DNA from: Spirochaetales bacterium
GTDB taxonomy: Bacteria > Spirochaetota > Spirochaetia > SZUA-6 > RPPD01
Length of the DNA: 64,000 nt
Assembly: GCA_016929065.1 (NCBI GenBank)
Contig: JAFGJO010000009.1
Location: 1-64,000 of the forward strand
Direction: 5' to 3'
The notes below the pieces were generated by a model that had not been told where the DNA came from, did not search any database, and worked only from the letters and a program-made list of their open reading frames with translations. The translations under genes and the position numbers were made by a program. Positions 8,662 to 17,859 of the stretch are shown here, in pieces. Numbering within the stretch: position 1 is the first letter of the stretch; every line of letters starts with the position of its first letter.

Positions 8662-8754
8662 ACATTCCCCCTACAGAATATATCGGATGAACAAAGAGTT
8701 TTGTTTACAGGTTAATCCGGCAAGAGCTGCAAATCCATTTTTGGTTTGCGGGAG

Positions 8755-8783
8755 TTGTTCCCCGGCGGTTTTTATGGTATAGT
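8755..8783 (+). promoter_or_regulatory. Sigma-70-type promoter
   Basis: TTGTTC (8755-8760), 17-bp spacer and TATAGT (8778-8783) precede the gene at 8901 by about 120 bases. Confidence 0.5.
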
Positions 8784-8900
8784 ACATTTCTTGAAACTGA
8801 AATAATGAAATTCTCGAAAGACCGTGTTTTTCGAAATACCTGTATATCCCTCTTTATGTCTGATCCAATAGAATAGAGAAGAAGGAATCAAGGAGTGTTT

Positions 8901-9167
8901 ATGAATAGAACCGTAAATAATATTTTATTTGTGCTGGGGGCAACAATATTTATTTTTCTTTTAATTACGATATTGTTTTTTGCGTTGTTTATCCCCGTAG
9001 TATTGTTTTTGATACCGAATTCATCCGATCCATCGATTGGAATGCTGGTGATGGTGGTTGTTTTTGTCTTGTCAGTCGGCGGAGCCTTTATTATTTATAA
9101 TAAAGTCATCAAACTGGTCATGAATAAATTCAACCTCGAAAAGTACATTGGAAGCGGGAAAAGATAG
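8901..9167 (+). CDS. Small two-helix membrane protein, spirochaete type
   Basis: An 88-residue protein with two long hydrophobic helices (ILFVLGATIFIFLLITILFF... and MLVMVVVFVLSVGGAFIIY) and a basic tail ending LEKYIGSGKR. The start is ATG at 8901, five bases after aaggag; the GTG at 8895 overlaps the ribosome binding site and is unlikely. Similar short proteins beginning MN-K-VN-LLFILGAT and ending near 'MEKY' occur in Treponema, where some are annotated 'leader peptide processing enzyme', a name without real support. It is followed 5 bases later by the kinase-like gene, so the two probably form an operon. Function unknown. Confidence 0.7.
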   Translation: MNRTVNNILFVLGATIFIFLLITILFFALFIPVVLFLIPNSSDPSIGMLVMVVVFVLSVGGAFIIYNKVIKLVMNKFNLEKYIGSGKR

Positions 9168-9172
9168 GAATT

Positions 9173-10600
9173 ATGGGGAAAGACTCAATCGCGAACTCTG
9201 CATTTCGGCTCGAATATGCCATTCACAATGCGGTGAATATTGAAAAAATAAAAAAACTCATTGTTGTTCGGGAAGAAAAAGGATATGTGGTAGAAAAAAA
9301 TACTGTTTCAGAATGGATTTTTACCGGATATTTTACCAGGAATCAGCAGCATTTCCTGTATGGGACAACCGGGAAAGTTGTTTCACTTCGAAAAAAAATT
9401 GAGGGCAGCAGAAAGACTGCGCTGAAAGCGATGTTCACTCTTATAAAAGCCCTGCAGGTGGTTTCGCAGGATGGCTCCCGGCAGTACGAAGTGGGGCTTG
9501 ATACTATCTATTTTACCGAGACAGACGGTGTTCTGTTTCTTCCGGCTACGATTATCAGAAAACTGAAAGATACGGGTACAGAGGAGTTTCGCAGGGATTT
9601 TCATACGATCAGTAATCCGTATTTTGTAAAACAGCAGGAACGGGCTGTATACGCTGTTGAAACGCTTTTGTTTTACACTCTCACCGGTCATTACCCTTTT
9701 GTCGGAGAAACCGATGAAGACCTGCGGAACAAGATCCGAAACATGAATATTGTTTCTCCAAAGAGTTTTCTTCCAGAGATGAAACCGGATGTTGCCCGTC
9801 AGTTTGAGGTGTTCTTCAATACGAAAAATCAATGTGTTGAATCCTTGCCCCGGCTTGAAAAGACTGTCTCTCTGTGGATTGCAGAGGATGTCACGCAGAC
9901 CATTCTGCCGCAGGAACGTGAAGCAATCCTGAATGAGGCGAAGCGGCGGCAGAAAACAAGTGGAAAAACCCTGCAGCGGAAACTGTTCTGGGAGAAAAAC
10001 GGAAAAAGGATCCTGTTCGGCAGTATCGGGGCAATTCTCGGAGGAATTTTCCTGTTTATGTTTGCTTCCATTTATTTTCAGCCTCGTGAAACAAAGGGAT
10101 TTATTCCCGAAAAAGTCGTAGAAACATATTACAAAAGCATCAATTCGATGGATGCCGATCTTATAAAGGACTGCTACATTGACGGTGTCGGGGATCAGAT
10201 GGAAAAAATGCTGATGACCATTTACCCGCTGGACCGGCAAAACCTGGCTTTGTTTGGATATAATCTCGCGATTCCTGCCGATGAATGGATAGCCAATGGA
10301 AAGCCGGAACCCCGAGCTTATCAGTTTGTATTTGGAGTTGGAAATCTTGTCCTGAAAGATGAGTCAAGAGGAGATTATCCGGTGTTTTTCGCGGAATATG
10401 ATTTTTTTACCTGGGACAGGGACCCCAACAATCCCGATAACGAGCAAAACTATCAGCTGGTTTACCATGTACAGGAGAGGCTGTATCTCGCACAGGATCA
10501 GGAAGACTGGGTGATCAACCGAATCGATGAGCTTGCGCGGGATCTTGTTGAGGTGAAGGATTTCGGGAAACAACTGCTCGAGGAAAATACCGAAAAATAA
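9173..10600 (+). CDS. Membrane-anchored protein-kinase-like protein (pseudokinase)
   Basis: A 475-residue protein in three parts. Residues about 10-270 resemble a Ser/Thr kinase fold: AVYAVETLLFYTLTGHYPFVGETDEDLRNKI at about 160-190 matches the kinase C-lobe phrase 'LLYELLTGxxPFxGxT'. I see no HRD or DFG motif and no clear glycine-rich loop, so catalysis is doubtful. A single membrane helix (about 281-303) follows a basic stretch, and about 170 residues lie on the far side; that domain is compact and may be NTF2-like (VVETYYKSINSMDADLIKDCYIDG). It is co-transcribed with the small membrane protein upstream (5-base gap). It could sense outside conditions and signal inward through a dead kinase domain; this is inference. 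Confidence 0.6.
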   Translation: MGKDSIANSAFRLEYAIHNAVNIEKIKKLIVVREEKGYVVEKNTVSEWIFTGYFTRNQQHFLYGTTGKVVSLRKKIEGSRKTALKAMFTLIKALQVVSQDGSRQYEVGLDTIYFTETDGVLFLPATIIRKLKDTGTEEFRRDFHTISNPYFVKQQERAVYAVETLLFYTLTGHYPFVGETDEDLRNKIRNMNIVSPKSFLPEMKPDVARQFEVFFNTKNQCVESLPRLEKTVSLWIAEDVTQTILPQEREAILNEAKRRQKTSGKTLQRKLFWEKNGKRILFGSIGAILGGIFLFMFASIYFQPRETKGFIPEKVVETYYKSINSMDADLIKDCYIDGVGDQMEKMLMTIYPLDRQNLALFGYNLAIPADEWIANGKPEPRAYQFVFGVGNLVLKDESRGDYPVFFAEYDFFTWDRDPNNPDNEQNYQLVYHVQERLYLAQDQEDWVINRIDELARDLVEVKDFGKQLLEENTEK

Positions 10601-10655
10601 TACCAGAAATTAGTTTGCTTTTCCAAAAAAGGAGCTGTATATTAATTACTCATAA

Positions 10656-10675
10656 GTTAACGACCGTTTGGTAAC
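10656..10675. promoter_or_regulatory. Likely TetR operator
   Basis: An imperfect inverted repeat, gttaac-gaccgttt-ggtaac, with the core accgtttggt that is typical of TetR-family operators. It lies just upstream of the ATG at 10681, so binding would block initiation or translation of the repressor's own operon. Confidence 0.5.
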
Positions 10676-10680
10676 AAGAT

Positions 10681-11985
10681 ATGAGTGATTATTATTTACA
10701 GCAGCGCGAGAACATCATCAACACCGCATTTCAAGTCTGGGCAGAATCCCATTTTTCAAAAATGAGTCTGAGTCCTGTTGCAGAAGCACTCTCTCTTTCC
10801 AAAGCAGCATTATACCGGTATTTTAAAAACAAAGATGAACTGTTACAAACCATGATACAGCAGTTTTCACAGAGTATGTATCTTGCTGTAGAAGAGTTTC
10901 AGAAAACAGCGCACGCAGATACTTTGGCAGATGCGGTTGGACAGTATTACACCTTTCTTTTCAATTATTTTTTCAATCATCCGTATTATTACTCATTTGT
11001 TATTTTTTTTATTCTGCACAGAATGACAGAATTTTCAAAAAAACTGTTCAGGGAACGTGACAGAATAAACGCGTTCTTTCATCAGGTAATGGATAAGGAA
11101 ATGTATCCCCGGGATGAATACACGCGTCATATTACGACCCGGTTTATACAATTGAACGGGTTTTTTTGGACAATGCAGCTGTTTTCAAAAAAAGAATCCG
11201 GCTCACTTCCTGAATATCTTGATTTTCACAGAAAAATAAATGAGAAAGAAATGAAAAATCTGCTCCAGAAAGCAGTATTTGTTGGCTGTAACGGGTATTG
11301 TTCAATTTCTTCCGACAGCGTCATTGCATATGAAAAGATTATTAAAGAGTGTTGGATATCGCCGGAAGAGATGCTGGAGACGGACCGTATTTTTTCTGCC
11401 GTCGAAGAAGTGGTGGCAGAAGTTGGTTTTGCCGATGCCTCTGTTGAGCGGATAGCCGAACGAATCGGGATCAATAAAAGCAGTCTGTATTTTTATTTCA
11501 AGAATAAAAATGAAATGTTTTTCAAGACAATAAAACGCGAGCAGGACCATTTAATCGGCCTTATTGTTGGAAAACTTTCCCGTATCCGGTCTTTTGAAGA
11601 AAAGATGTTCGGATTTTTTATTGCACTGGTGTCGCAAATGCTCAATAAACCCTATTTAATGACAATAATTCATTGGCTGCGGAAGCAGAATATTGGAGTG
11701 AACTTTCAAAAAAAGAATATGGGAAATGTTTTCGAGCGGCTTGATTTTTTACGTGAGGGGATCGAGCAGGGGAAGTTTCACACACATAACGGGGAGCCGG
11801 GTTCGGTTCTTCTATTCATATTTTTTTTCCTGATGAATGAAATAAGATTTCTTTCAAAAAATGAAAACAATAATACAGAATATATTAAGAAAGCGTTTTC
11901 TCTTTATTGCCGGGGGATTAACCATAATAAAATGAAGAAGAATCCAATAAATATACAAGGAGTACAAAATGAGCAGGGTAACTGA
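10681..11985 (+). CDS. Tandem TetR-family repressor (two full units)
   Basis: A 434-residue protein made of two consecutive TetR-type units. The first DNA-binding head (residues about 8-55) reads NIINTAFQVWAESHF...SLSPVAEALSLSKAALYRYFKNKDELL. The second (about 230-285) reads IFSAVEEVVAEVGFADASVERIAERIGINKSSLYFYFKNKNEMFF. Each is followed by its own helical ligand/dimer domain. TetR proteins normally act as dimers of about 200 residues, so this protein is probably a covalent pseudo-dimer, or binds as a dimer of four heads. It sits at the head of the efflux operon and overlaps the next gene by 17 bases. It probably represses tolC-adaptor-pump and is released by a pump substrate. No normal ribosome binding site is seen next to the ATG; aaggagc is 47 bases away. 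Confidence 0.85.
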   Translation: MSDYYLQQRENIINTAFQVWAESHFSKMSLSPVAEALSLSKAALYRYFKNKDELLQTMIQQFSQSMYLAVEEFQKTAHADTLADAVGQYYTFLFNYFFNHPYYYSFVIFFILHRMTEFSKKLFRERDRINAFFHQVMDKEMYPRDEYTRHITTRFIQLNGFFWTMQLFSKKESGSLPEYLDFHRKINEKEMKNLLQKAVFVGCNGYCSISSDSVIAYEKIIKECWISPEEMLETDRIFSAVEEVVAEVGFADASVERIAERIGINKSSLYFYFKNKNEMFFKTIKREQDHLIGLIVGKLSRIRSFEEKMFGFFIALVSQMLNKPYLMTIIHWLRKQNIGVNFQKKNMGNVFERLDFLREGIEQGKFHTHNGEPGSVLLFIFFFLMNEIRFLSKNENNNTEYIKKAFSLYCRGINHNKMKKNPINIQGVQNEQGN

Positions 11986-13306
11986 AATAATAATATTGAT
12001 CTGTATTGTATTTTTCAGCAGTGTACATGTGTTTGCCGCCGAAGAACCCATCATGCTGGAGCTTGATGTTGCGATAAAAATGGCGATAGAAAACAATTTA
12101 CAGGTGAAATCAGCGGAAACCGATGTCAATAACAAACAGCGTTCCCGCGACAGCGTTTGGAATGAGTTTTTGCCGTCGATTTCTGCGAGTGCGTCATTAG
12201 TTCGGACAAATGATGAACCAGTTAGTTTTCCCGGATTTCCAACAAGTTCTCAATGGTCTTTAGCAACGTCAGTCGGCGCACAACTCACTCTTTCGATGAA
12301 CAATGTCCATGCAATCCGCAAGGCAATGCTCGATTATGAATCCGGGCTCACCAGCCTGGTGAAGGCCAGGAGCCTGATGAAACAGATGGTGACACAGCAG
12401 TTTTACAGTCTTCTTCTTATGCAGGAACAGTTGAAAATTGCGCAGTTTTCTTTTGAAAACGCGGCTGCACGCTTTCGGCAGGCACAGATTGATTACCGAA
12501 ACGGCCTGATTTCAGAATTCGAAATGCTGAATACTCAAGTATATTACGAGAACAGCAAGCCGGCGGTTGTCGAGATAGAAAATACACTCTCCTCTATGGA
12601 GGCGATGTTCAAACTCACCCTTGGTTTTGAACTTGTTGATACTATTGAGCTGAAAGGCAGTCTTGAGGTTGAAGTGAAAGACTACAGCGCAGATGAACTG
12701 GTCAAGAAGTACCTTAATCAGCGTTTTGATGTCATCGAAACACGCGAAGCAATTGCGTTATTGCAAAATTCAATCGATATGACCTCGGCAATGTTTTTTC
12801 CGTCGGTGACTATAGGATTTACGGTGGATCCGACCATAAACGGACCGTTTGAAAAAGACTGGTTTGACGGCGATAACTGGTCCCAGCCGAGAGGCGCATT
12901 CAGTATTTCGATTCGACAGCTGATTGATCCGCTTATTCCCAACTCAAAGACACAGCTGACGATTGCAAAGCTTGAATCACAAAAAGCATTGACGACAGAA
13001 CAGTTGACATATCTGTACAAGTCGGGAGAGTCTTCAATCCGGGAAAAAGTGAAAGTGCTTGCAAAAATCGGCAGCGGAATAAAAACAAAAGAGCTTAGTG
13101 TCCGGGTTGCAGAGCGTGCATATGCGCTTGCCCGTGAAGCATATAACGCAGGGGGAATCGACCTGCTGCAGTTGAAGGACAGCGAGCAGGAGCTGCTGCG
13201 TGCGCGCTTGACGCTGCTTCAGGAAAAATACAACTACCTAAAAGGTGTTTTGGAATTGGAATATGAACTGAACATGGACTTTTCACAGGAAGGAGAAAAC
13301 AAATGA
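11969..13306 (+). CDS. TolC-family outer membrane efflux protein
   Basis: A 445-residue protein with signal peptide (ITEIIILICIVFFSSVHVFA-like) and the two-fold repeated helical pattern of outer membrane factors, for example LDVAIKMAIENNLQVKSAETDV at the start and ARLTLLQEKYNYLKGVLELEYEL at the end. These trimers form the outer membrane channel of tripartite pumps. The start ATG at 11969 has aaggagt upstream. The gene overlaps both neighbours, 17 bases with tetR and 4 with the adaptor gene, which indicates translational coupling. In Borrelia the matching part is BesC. Substrate cannot be read from sequence. Confidence 0.9.
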   Translation: MSRVTEIIILICIVFFSSVHVFAAEEPIMLELDVAIKMAIENNLQVKSAETDVNNKQRSRDSVWNEFLPSISASASLVRTNDEPVSFPGFPTSSQWSLATSVGAQLTLSMNNVHAIRKAMLDYESGLTSLVKARSLMKQMVTQQFYSLLLMQEQLKIAQFSFENAAARFRQAQIDYRNGLISEFEMLNTQVYYENSKPAVVEIENTLSSMEAMFKLTLGFELVDTIELKGSLEVEVKDYSADELVKKYLNQRFDVIETREAIALLQNSIDMTSAMFFPSVTIGFTVDPTINGPFEKDWFDGDNWSQPRGAFSISIRQLIDPLIPNSKTQLTIAKLESQKALTTEQLTYLYKSGESSIREKVKVLAKIGSGIKTKELSVRVAERAYALAREAYNAGGIDLLQLKDSEQELLRARLTLLQEKYNYLKGVLELEYELNMDFSQEGENK

Positions 13307-14307
13307 GTCGAATACAGAATAGCGGAAAAATAGTAACCGGAATATTAATAATTATTTCTGCTGTGTTGTTTGCAGGGTGTATGCCATCGGCGCCGCAAAA
13401 GCAGGAACAGGTATTTGCAGTGAATGTCATGCCCGCAACCAGCGGAGAACTCATTGATTATCTTGAGGTGAATGGCGATATTGAAGCCACCTCGAATATT
13501 GATGTGTTTGCCGACAAAGCAGGGGAAATCATCGGGATAAATGTAAGTCTGGGGCAGTATGTCTTGGCCGGACAGACCATCGCATTTGTTGATGCATCGC
13601 GCCCCGGACAAAGCTATATCCCGAATCCTGTGCGGGCGCCGATATCCGGCACCATCACCTCACTGCCAATCCGCATTGGAGCGACGATTTCCATGGCTTC
13701 ACCTATTGCAAAAATCTCGCGGACCAATGATCTGATCATTACTACCAACGTTGCAGAGCGTTTTGTCGCACGCATGAAAACCGGGCTCACTGCCCAGGTG
13801 TGGCTTGAAGCATATCCCGATGAAGCATTTACGGCAAAGGTAACCGAAGTGAGTCCGGTCATTGATCCGGTGACCCGCTCACTGGCGGTAAAACTTGCCT
13901 TCACCGGCAAAACAGACAAGATAAAGACCGGAATGTTTGCCGAGGTAAGGATTATTACCGAGACGAAGCAGAATGTGATTAAAATCCCCTTTGTGGCAGT
14001 TGTACGTGTGGATGACAAATCGTTTGTTTTTGTTGCAAAGGAAGGGCAGCCGGAAGAAAAACCAGCCGAGCCCGAAAAACTATCAGATGCGAAGGCAGAT
14101 ACCCATATCATGGGTATTGCAGAGAAACGGGAAGTCAAAACGGGTCTCGTTGTGGACAACAAGGTCGAGATAAAAGCCGGGCTCCAGGCCGGTGAAAAAG
14201 TGATCATTCAGGGACAGAAATCGCTCGACGATCAGTCAAAGATAAGAATTATTGAAGAGTCTCCCGGTATTCCAGAGAAGGATGAAATCGGTGGAGGTGC
14301 CAGGTGA
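13303..14307 (+). CDS. RND efflux adaptor lipoprotein lacking the helical hairpin
   Basis: A 334-residue lipoprotein (AVLFAGCMPS). The first lipoyl half (DVFADKAGEIIGINVSLGQYV) is joined to the second (VRAPISGTITSLPIRIGATI) by only about 20 residues, whereas AcrA-type adaptors have a 60-100-residue coiled-coil hairpin there. Beta-barrel and membrane-proximal parts follow (LTAQVWLEAYPDEAFTAKVTEVSPVID). A charged low-complexity loop (PEEKPAEPEKLSDAK) sits near residue 255. This minimal form matches BesA of Borrelia burgdorferi, known to lack the hairpin. It bridges the RND pump and the TolC-like channel. It overlaps the pump gene by 4 bases (GTGA). Confidence 0.88.
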   Translation: MSRIQNSGKIVTGILIIISAVLFAGCMPSAPQKQEQVFAVNVMPATSGELIDYLEVNGDIEATSNIDVFADKAGEIIGINVSLGQYVLAGQTIAFVDASRPGQSYIPNPVRAPISGTITSLPIRIGATISMASPIAKISRTNDLIITTNVAERFVARMKTGLTAQVWLEAYPDEAFTAKVTEVSPVIDPVTRSLAVKLAFTGKTDKIKTGMFAEVRIITETKQNVIKIPFVAVVRVDDKSFVFVAKEGQPEEKPAEPEKLSDAKADTHIMGIAEKREVKTGLVVDNKVEIKAGLQAGEKVIIQGQKSLDDQSKIRIIEESPGIPEKDEIGGGAR

Positions 14308-17300
14308 GCATGGTCAGAACCGTCGTCAACCGCCCGACGACAATGGCGGTTATTTTTTCCTTGCTGGTCATATTTGGGGCATTCACTGCATTAAATCTCG
14401 CGGTTGACCTTATCCCCGATATCAATTTCCCGATGCTTGTTGTATTTTCAAGTTATTCAGGTGCCGGGCCCGAACAGGTTGAAAAGACCATCACCCGGCC
14501 CCTGGAAGCCCAGTTGTCGAACGTGAGTAACCTTACCCAGATTTCCTCGACATCATCGGAAGGTTCCACGATGATCATTCTGGAGTTTACCTATGGAACA
14601 AATATGGCCGAGGCGGCAAATGATGTCCGCGACCGTTTGGAATTTGTCAAACAGATTATGCCGGATGAAGCCACAACGCCGATGATTTTCAAGTTCGATC
14701 CTTCAATTATTCCCATTTTACGGCTGAAAATATCCGGGAACAAGAGTCCGGAAGATTTGCGGGAAATTGCCGAGGATTTTATCCAGCCGCGTCTCGAACA
14801 GGTGGATGGAGTTGCGATCGCTTCGGTTTCCGGTGGCCGGGAACGTGTTGTGCGGGTGGATATACCGCAGAGCCGGCTCGAGGCGTATAACATTGGAATC
14901 ACCCAGATCCGCGGAGCGCTGATGGCAAACAATCTTCAGATTTCGGCCGGGAGTATATCCGAGGGAGGCATGAATTATCTTGTCCGTTCATCGGGTGAGT
15001 TCGTAAATATTGAAGAGATAAAGAATACAATTGTCACCTTCAAGGGAACGCCCCCGTCGCCCATGAATCCAGCCGGGGATATGGTGGGGATTCGGCTGCG
15101 TGACATTGCCAATGTTGCGGACGGGTACAAGGCTGTTGATACGGCTATTTTTATTAATGGAGAACCCGGGGTATTTGTTACAGTGCAGAAACAGAGCGGG
15201 AAAAACTCCGTACAGGTTGCAGACCGGGTTCTTTCGCGTTTGGAAGATATTAAAAAAAGTCTTCCGGTTGGTGTTGAGGTTGGAATCGCTGCTGATACAA
15301 CAACCATCATCAAGCGGTCCTTGAGTGAAGTATCCTCTTCTGCCCTGATGGGATTATTCCTGGCGGTATTTATTTTATTTGTATTTCTCCGCAGCCGCAA
15401 CTCGACGCTCGTTATCTTTTTCTCCATACCGATTTCTCTGATCATCACCTTGATGATCATGTATTTCTTTAATTTTACCCTCAATCTGCTTACGCTTGCG
15501 GGTCTTGCCCTCGGAATTGGAATGCTCGTCGACAACAGTATTGTTGTCCTGGAAAATATTTACCGGTACCGCGAAAAGGGAGCAAAGCTGCATACATCGG
15601 CAATACTGGGAACCCAGGAAATGATGGTGCCGATTATTGCTTCGACACTCACGACGATTTGTGTGTTTCTGCCGCTGGCCTTGTTTCGAAATCAGCTTGA
15701 GTTTATGGGAGAGATGTTTTCGGGACTCGCGTTTACCATTGTCATTTCGCTTTCGACATCTCTGGTGGTTGCGATTTTTCTCGTGCCGGTGCTTGCTGGA
15801 AAATATTTCCCCATTACCACCCGGCTGGAAACCGTTCTCCCGCCCCGTATTGCACGGATTGATAATGTCATGAACCGGTTTTTTAATAATCTTGAAAACT
15901 TTTACAAAAAGATCCTCTCATGGGTAATGATCCACAAGAAGATTGTTCTCCTCAGTGTTTCAGCTTTGTTTATCGGAAGTTGTGCATTAATCCCGGTGGC
16001 CGGATTTGAGCTCATGCCTACTCAGGATCAGGATGCGGTGAACATCACCATGGATCTGCCGGTCGGGACAAGCATTGAGACCACAGAGAAATTGCTGTTC
16101 CAGATGGAAAAGGTTATAAAGGAGGAATTGACATCGTATAAGGATATTATTCTTATTGCCGGACAGGGAGGCATGTTTTCATTCGGCGGGGGAGGAACCT
16201 CCAACAAGGGAAGCATCACCATCAATCTGCCTGTTTATTCACAGCGGAAAGAAGACTTCAAGACTGTCCAGGCAAAATTGAGAAAACATTTTGGTGATTT
16301 TCCCGGCGCAACCTTTTCATTCCGCTCCGGCGGGGGTGGCGGGTTCGGCAGTACGTCGCCGATTGTAATCACCTTCAAGTCGGAAGACCGTGAAATGGCA
16401 AAAGATACCGGCAACAAGGTACTCACGATTCTGAAAGAGAAAGTGCCGGAAGCAACAGAACCGGTATTCAATCTTCAGGAAGGATTGCCCGAGGTGAAGC
16501 TCATTATTGACCGTGAAAAGGTCTATTCGCTGGGTTTGAATATGGCATCGGTGGGTACTGAGTTGAAGGCGAATATTGACGGCGTGGCAGCGGGAAAGTA
16601 CCGGTCGGCCGGTTCAGAGATGGATATCTTCCTTATTCTGGAAGAACGAAGCCGCAACCAGCGTCTGGATCTGGACAAGATTTTTGTCTTGAATCCTCAG
16701 GGACAAAAAATAAAGGTTTCAAGCTTTGCCAAATACGGACCCGATGAAGGCCCTGTGACCATCAGCCGGGAAAACCAGTCGCGGTATCTGCGGATTACCG
16801 CCGGGGTTGCGCCGGGCGCAAGCGTTACTACAATCATTCCCAAAATTCAGCAGTTTGTTGCGGAGGAAATCCCGCCGAATGACAAACTGTTGATTGAATA
16901 CGGCGGTGATTTTGAGGATATTCTGAAATACATTCCAATTTTGATGGGAATAGTGCTGATTTCCCTGCTGCTTGTGTACGGGGTCATGGCATCATTGTTT
17001 GAATCGTTTCTTGATCCGTTTCTGGTGATGTTTACCATTCCACTAACCATGATTGGTGTTGTGGGAATACATCTTGCAATGGGTGAGATTATGAGTATTT
17101 TCACCATTGTTGGACTTGTCATGCTTCTTGGTATTGTAGTTAATAACGGGATTGTCCTTGTTGACTATACCAACCTCATGCGAAAACGGGGAATGTCCAT
17201 CCGCGAGGCGTGTATCGAAGCGGGGAAAAACCGTCTGCGGCCGATTCTTATGACGACGCTGACCACAATTCTTGGACTTCTGCCTGTGGCCTTTATAAAA

Positions 17301-17513
17301 AGTGAAGGATCCAGTCTTATTCAACCGCTGGGAAAAACCGTTGTCGGGGGATTGTTCGTCAGTACACTGATGACCCTCTTTGTCATCCCGGCACTCTATG
17401 AGATTTTCAACCGGTGGAGCGACAAACGCAAGGAAAAGAAACAGAAAAAGCACGAAGCAATGATGGCAATCCGTGTGCAGAGGCTGCGGGAACGGAAGGA
17501 GGCAGGTGTATGA
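14304..17513 (+). CDS. RND multidrug efflux pump
   Basis: A 1069-residue inner membrane transporter with 12 predicted helices and two large periplasmic loops. Hallmarks: the N terminus VVNRPTTMAVIFSLLVIFGAF, PDINFPMLVVFSSYSGAGPEQVE, and helix 4 with LALGIGMLVDNSIVVLENIYR, where the charged aspartate carries protons. The C-terminal half has the matching MLLGIVVNNGIVLVDYTNLMR, where the aspartate is replaced by Asn. A glycine-rich loop (GGMFSFGGGGTSN, SGGGGGFGSTSP) is unusual and resembles those of spirochaetal and Bacteroidota pumps. GTG at 14304 is preferred because ggagg is 6 bases upstream; ATG at 14310 is the alternative. It is BesB-like; the drug or lipid exported is unknown. Confidence 0.92.
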   Translation: MSMVRTVVNRPTTMAVIFSLLVIFGAFTALNLAVDLIPDINFPMLVVFSSYSGAGPEQVEKTITRPLEAQLSNVSNLTQISSTSSEGSTMIILEFTYGTNMAEAANDVRDRLEFVKQIMPDEATTPMIFKFDPSIIPILRLKISGNKSPEDLREIAEDFIQPRLEQVDGVAIASVSGGRERVVRVDIPQSRLEAYNIGITQIRGALMANNLQISAGSISEGGMNYLVRSSGEFVNIEEIKNTIVTFKGTPPSPMNPAGDMVGIRLRDIANVADGYKAVDTAIFINGEPGVFVTVQKQSGKNSVQVADRVLSRLEDIKKSLPVGVEVGIAADTTTIIKRSLSEVSSSALMGLFLAVFILFVFLRSRNSTLVIFFSIPISLIITLMIMYFFNFTLNLLTLAGLALGIGMLVDNSIVVLENIYRYREKGAKLHTSAILGTQEMMVPIIASTLTTICVFLPLALFRNQLEFMGEMFSGLAFTIVISLSTSLVVAIFLVPVLAGKYFPITTRLETVLPPRIARIDNVMNRFFNNLENFYKKILSWVMIHKKIVLLSVSALFIGSCALIPVAGFELMPTQDQDAVNITMDLPVGTSIETTEKLLFQMEKVIKEELTSYKDIILIAGQGGMFSFGGGGTSNKGSITINLPVYSQRKEDFKTVQAKLRKHFGDFPGATFSFRSGGGGGFGSTSPIVITFKSEDREMAKDTGNKVLTILKEKVPEATEPVFNLQEGLPEVKLIIDREKVYSLGLNMASVGTELKANIDGVAAGKYRSAGSEMDIFLILEERSRNQRLDLDKIFVLNPQGQKIKVSSFAKYGPDEGPVTISRENQSRYLRITAGVAPGASVTTIIPKIQQFVAEEIPPNDKLLIEYGGDFEDILKYIPILMGIVLISLLLVYGVMASLFESFLDPFLVMFTIPLTMIGVVGIHLAMGEIMSIFTIVGLVMLLGIVVNNGIVLVDYTNLMRKRGMSIREACIEAGKNRLRPILMTTLTTILGLLPVAFIKSEGSSLIQPLGKTVVGGLFVSTLMTLFVIPALYEIFNRWSDKRKEKKQKKHEAMMAIRVQRLRERKEAGV

Positions 17514-17800
17514 ATCTGCGAGTTGAAATAACAGGGAACCGCTCTGTTCAGGAAGATCTCTTTGAAATGCTTGAAAAGAAAAAGCTTTCATCCCATTATA
17601 CATTGATTACAGAGGCATTGGGGAACGGAAACTCCGGGCCCCGGCGGGGCGACGCGATCTGGCCCGAAGAAAATTTTGTGGTTGTCATTTATTGTGATAA
17701 AGCAACGGCAAAAGAAATACGTGCAATTGTTGACAGCGTGAAGGAACACTTTCCGGATGAAGGATTGAAAATGTTTGCCGTTAAAACAGAAGTTATTTGA
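17510..17800 (+). CDS. PG0541-type transporter-associated protein
   Basis: A 96-residue cytoplasmic protein overlapping the pump gene (ATGA), with ggaggc before the ATG. Its ferredoxin-like, PII-like pattern (RVEITGN..., ENFVVVIYCDKATAKEIRAIVDSVKE, EGLKMFAVKTEVI) matches the small protein that often follows RND pump genes, annotated 'PG0541 transporter-associated protein'. The role is unknown; a sensor or regulatory subunit of the pump is a reasonable guess. Last gene of the operon. Confidence 0.7.
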   Translation: MNLRVEITGNRSVQEDLFEMLEKKKLSSHYTLITEALGNGNSGPRRGDAIWPEENFVVVIYCDKATAKEIRAIVDSVKEHFPDEGLKMFAVKTEVI

Positions 17801-17821
17801 ATTTATTATTTTTATGCTTTT

Positions 17822-17857
17822 GGGACGTATGAACAATTGTGTCATACGTTCCTTTTT
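17822..17857 (+). terminator. Rho-independent terminator of the efflux operon
   Basis: Stem gggacgtatga with tcatacgttcc (one bulged T), 10-nt loop, then ttttt at 17853-17857. It also lies three bases from the end of the convergent gene. Confidence 0.85.
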
Positions 17858-17859
17858 AT

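Noticed and set aside
9383-10240. Long minus-strand open frame (285 residues) opposite the kinase-like gene
   Set aside because: It lies wholly inside a well-supported plus-strand gene, has no ribosome binding site and reads as low-complexity shadow text.
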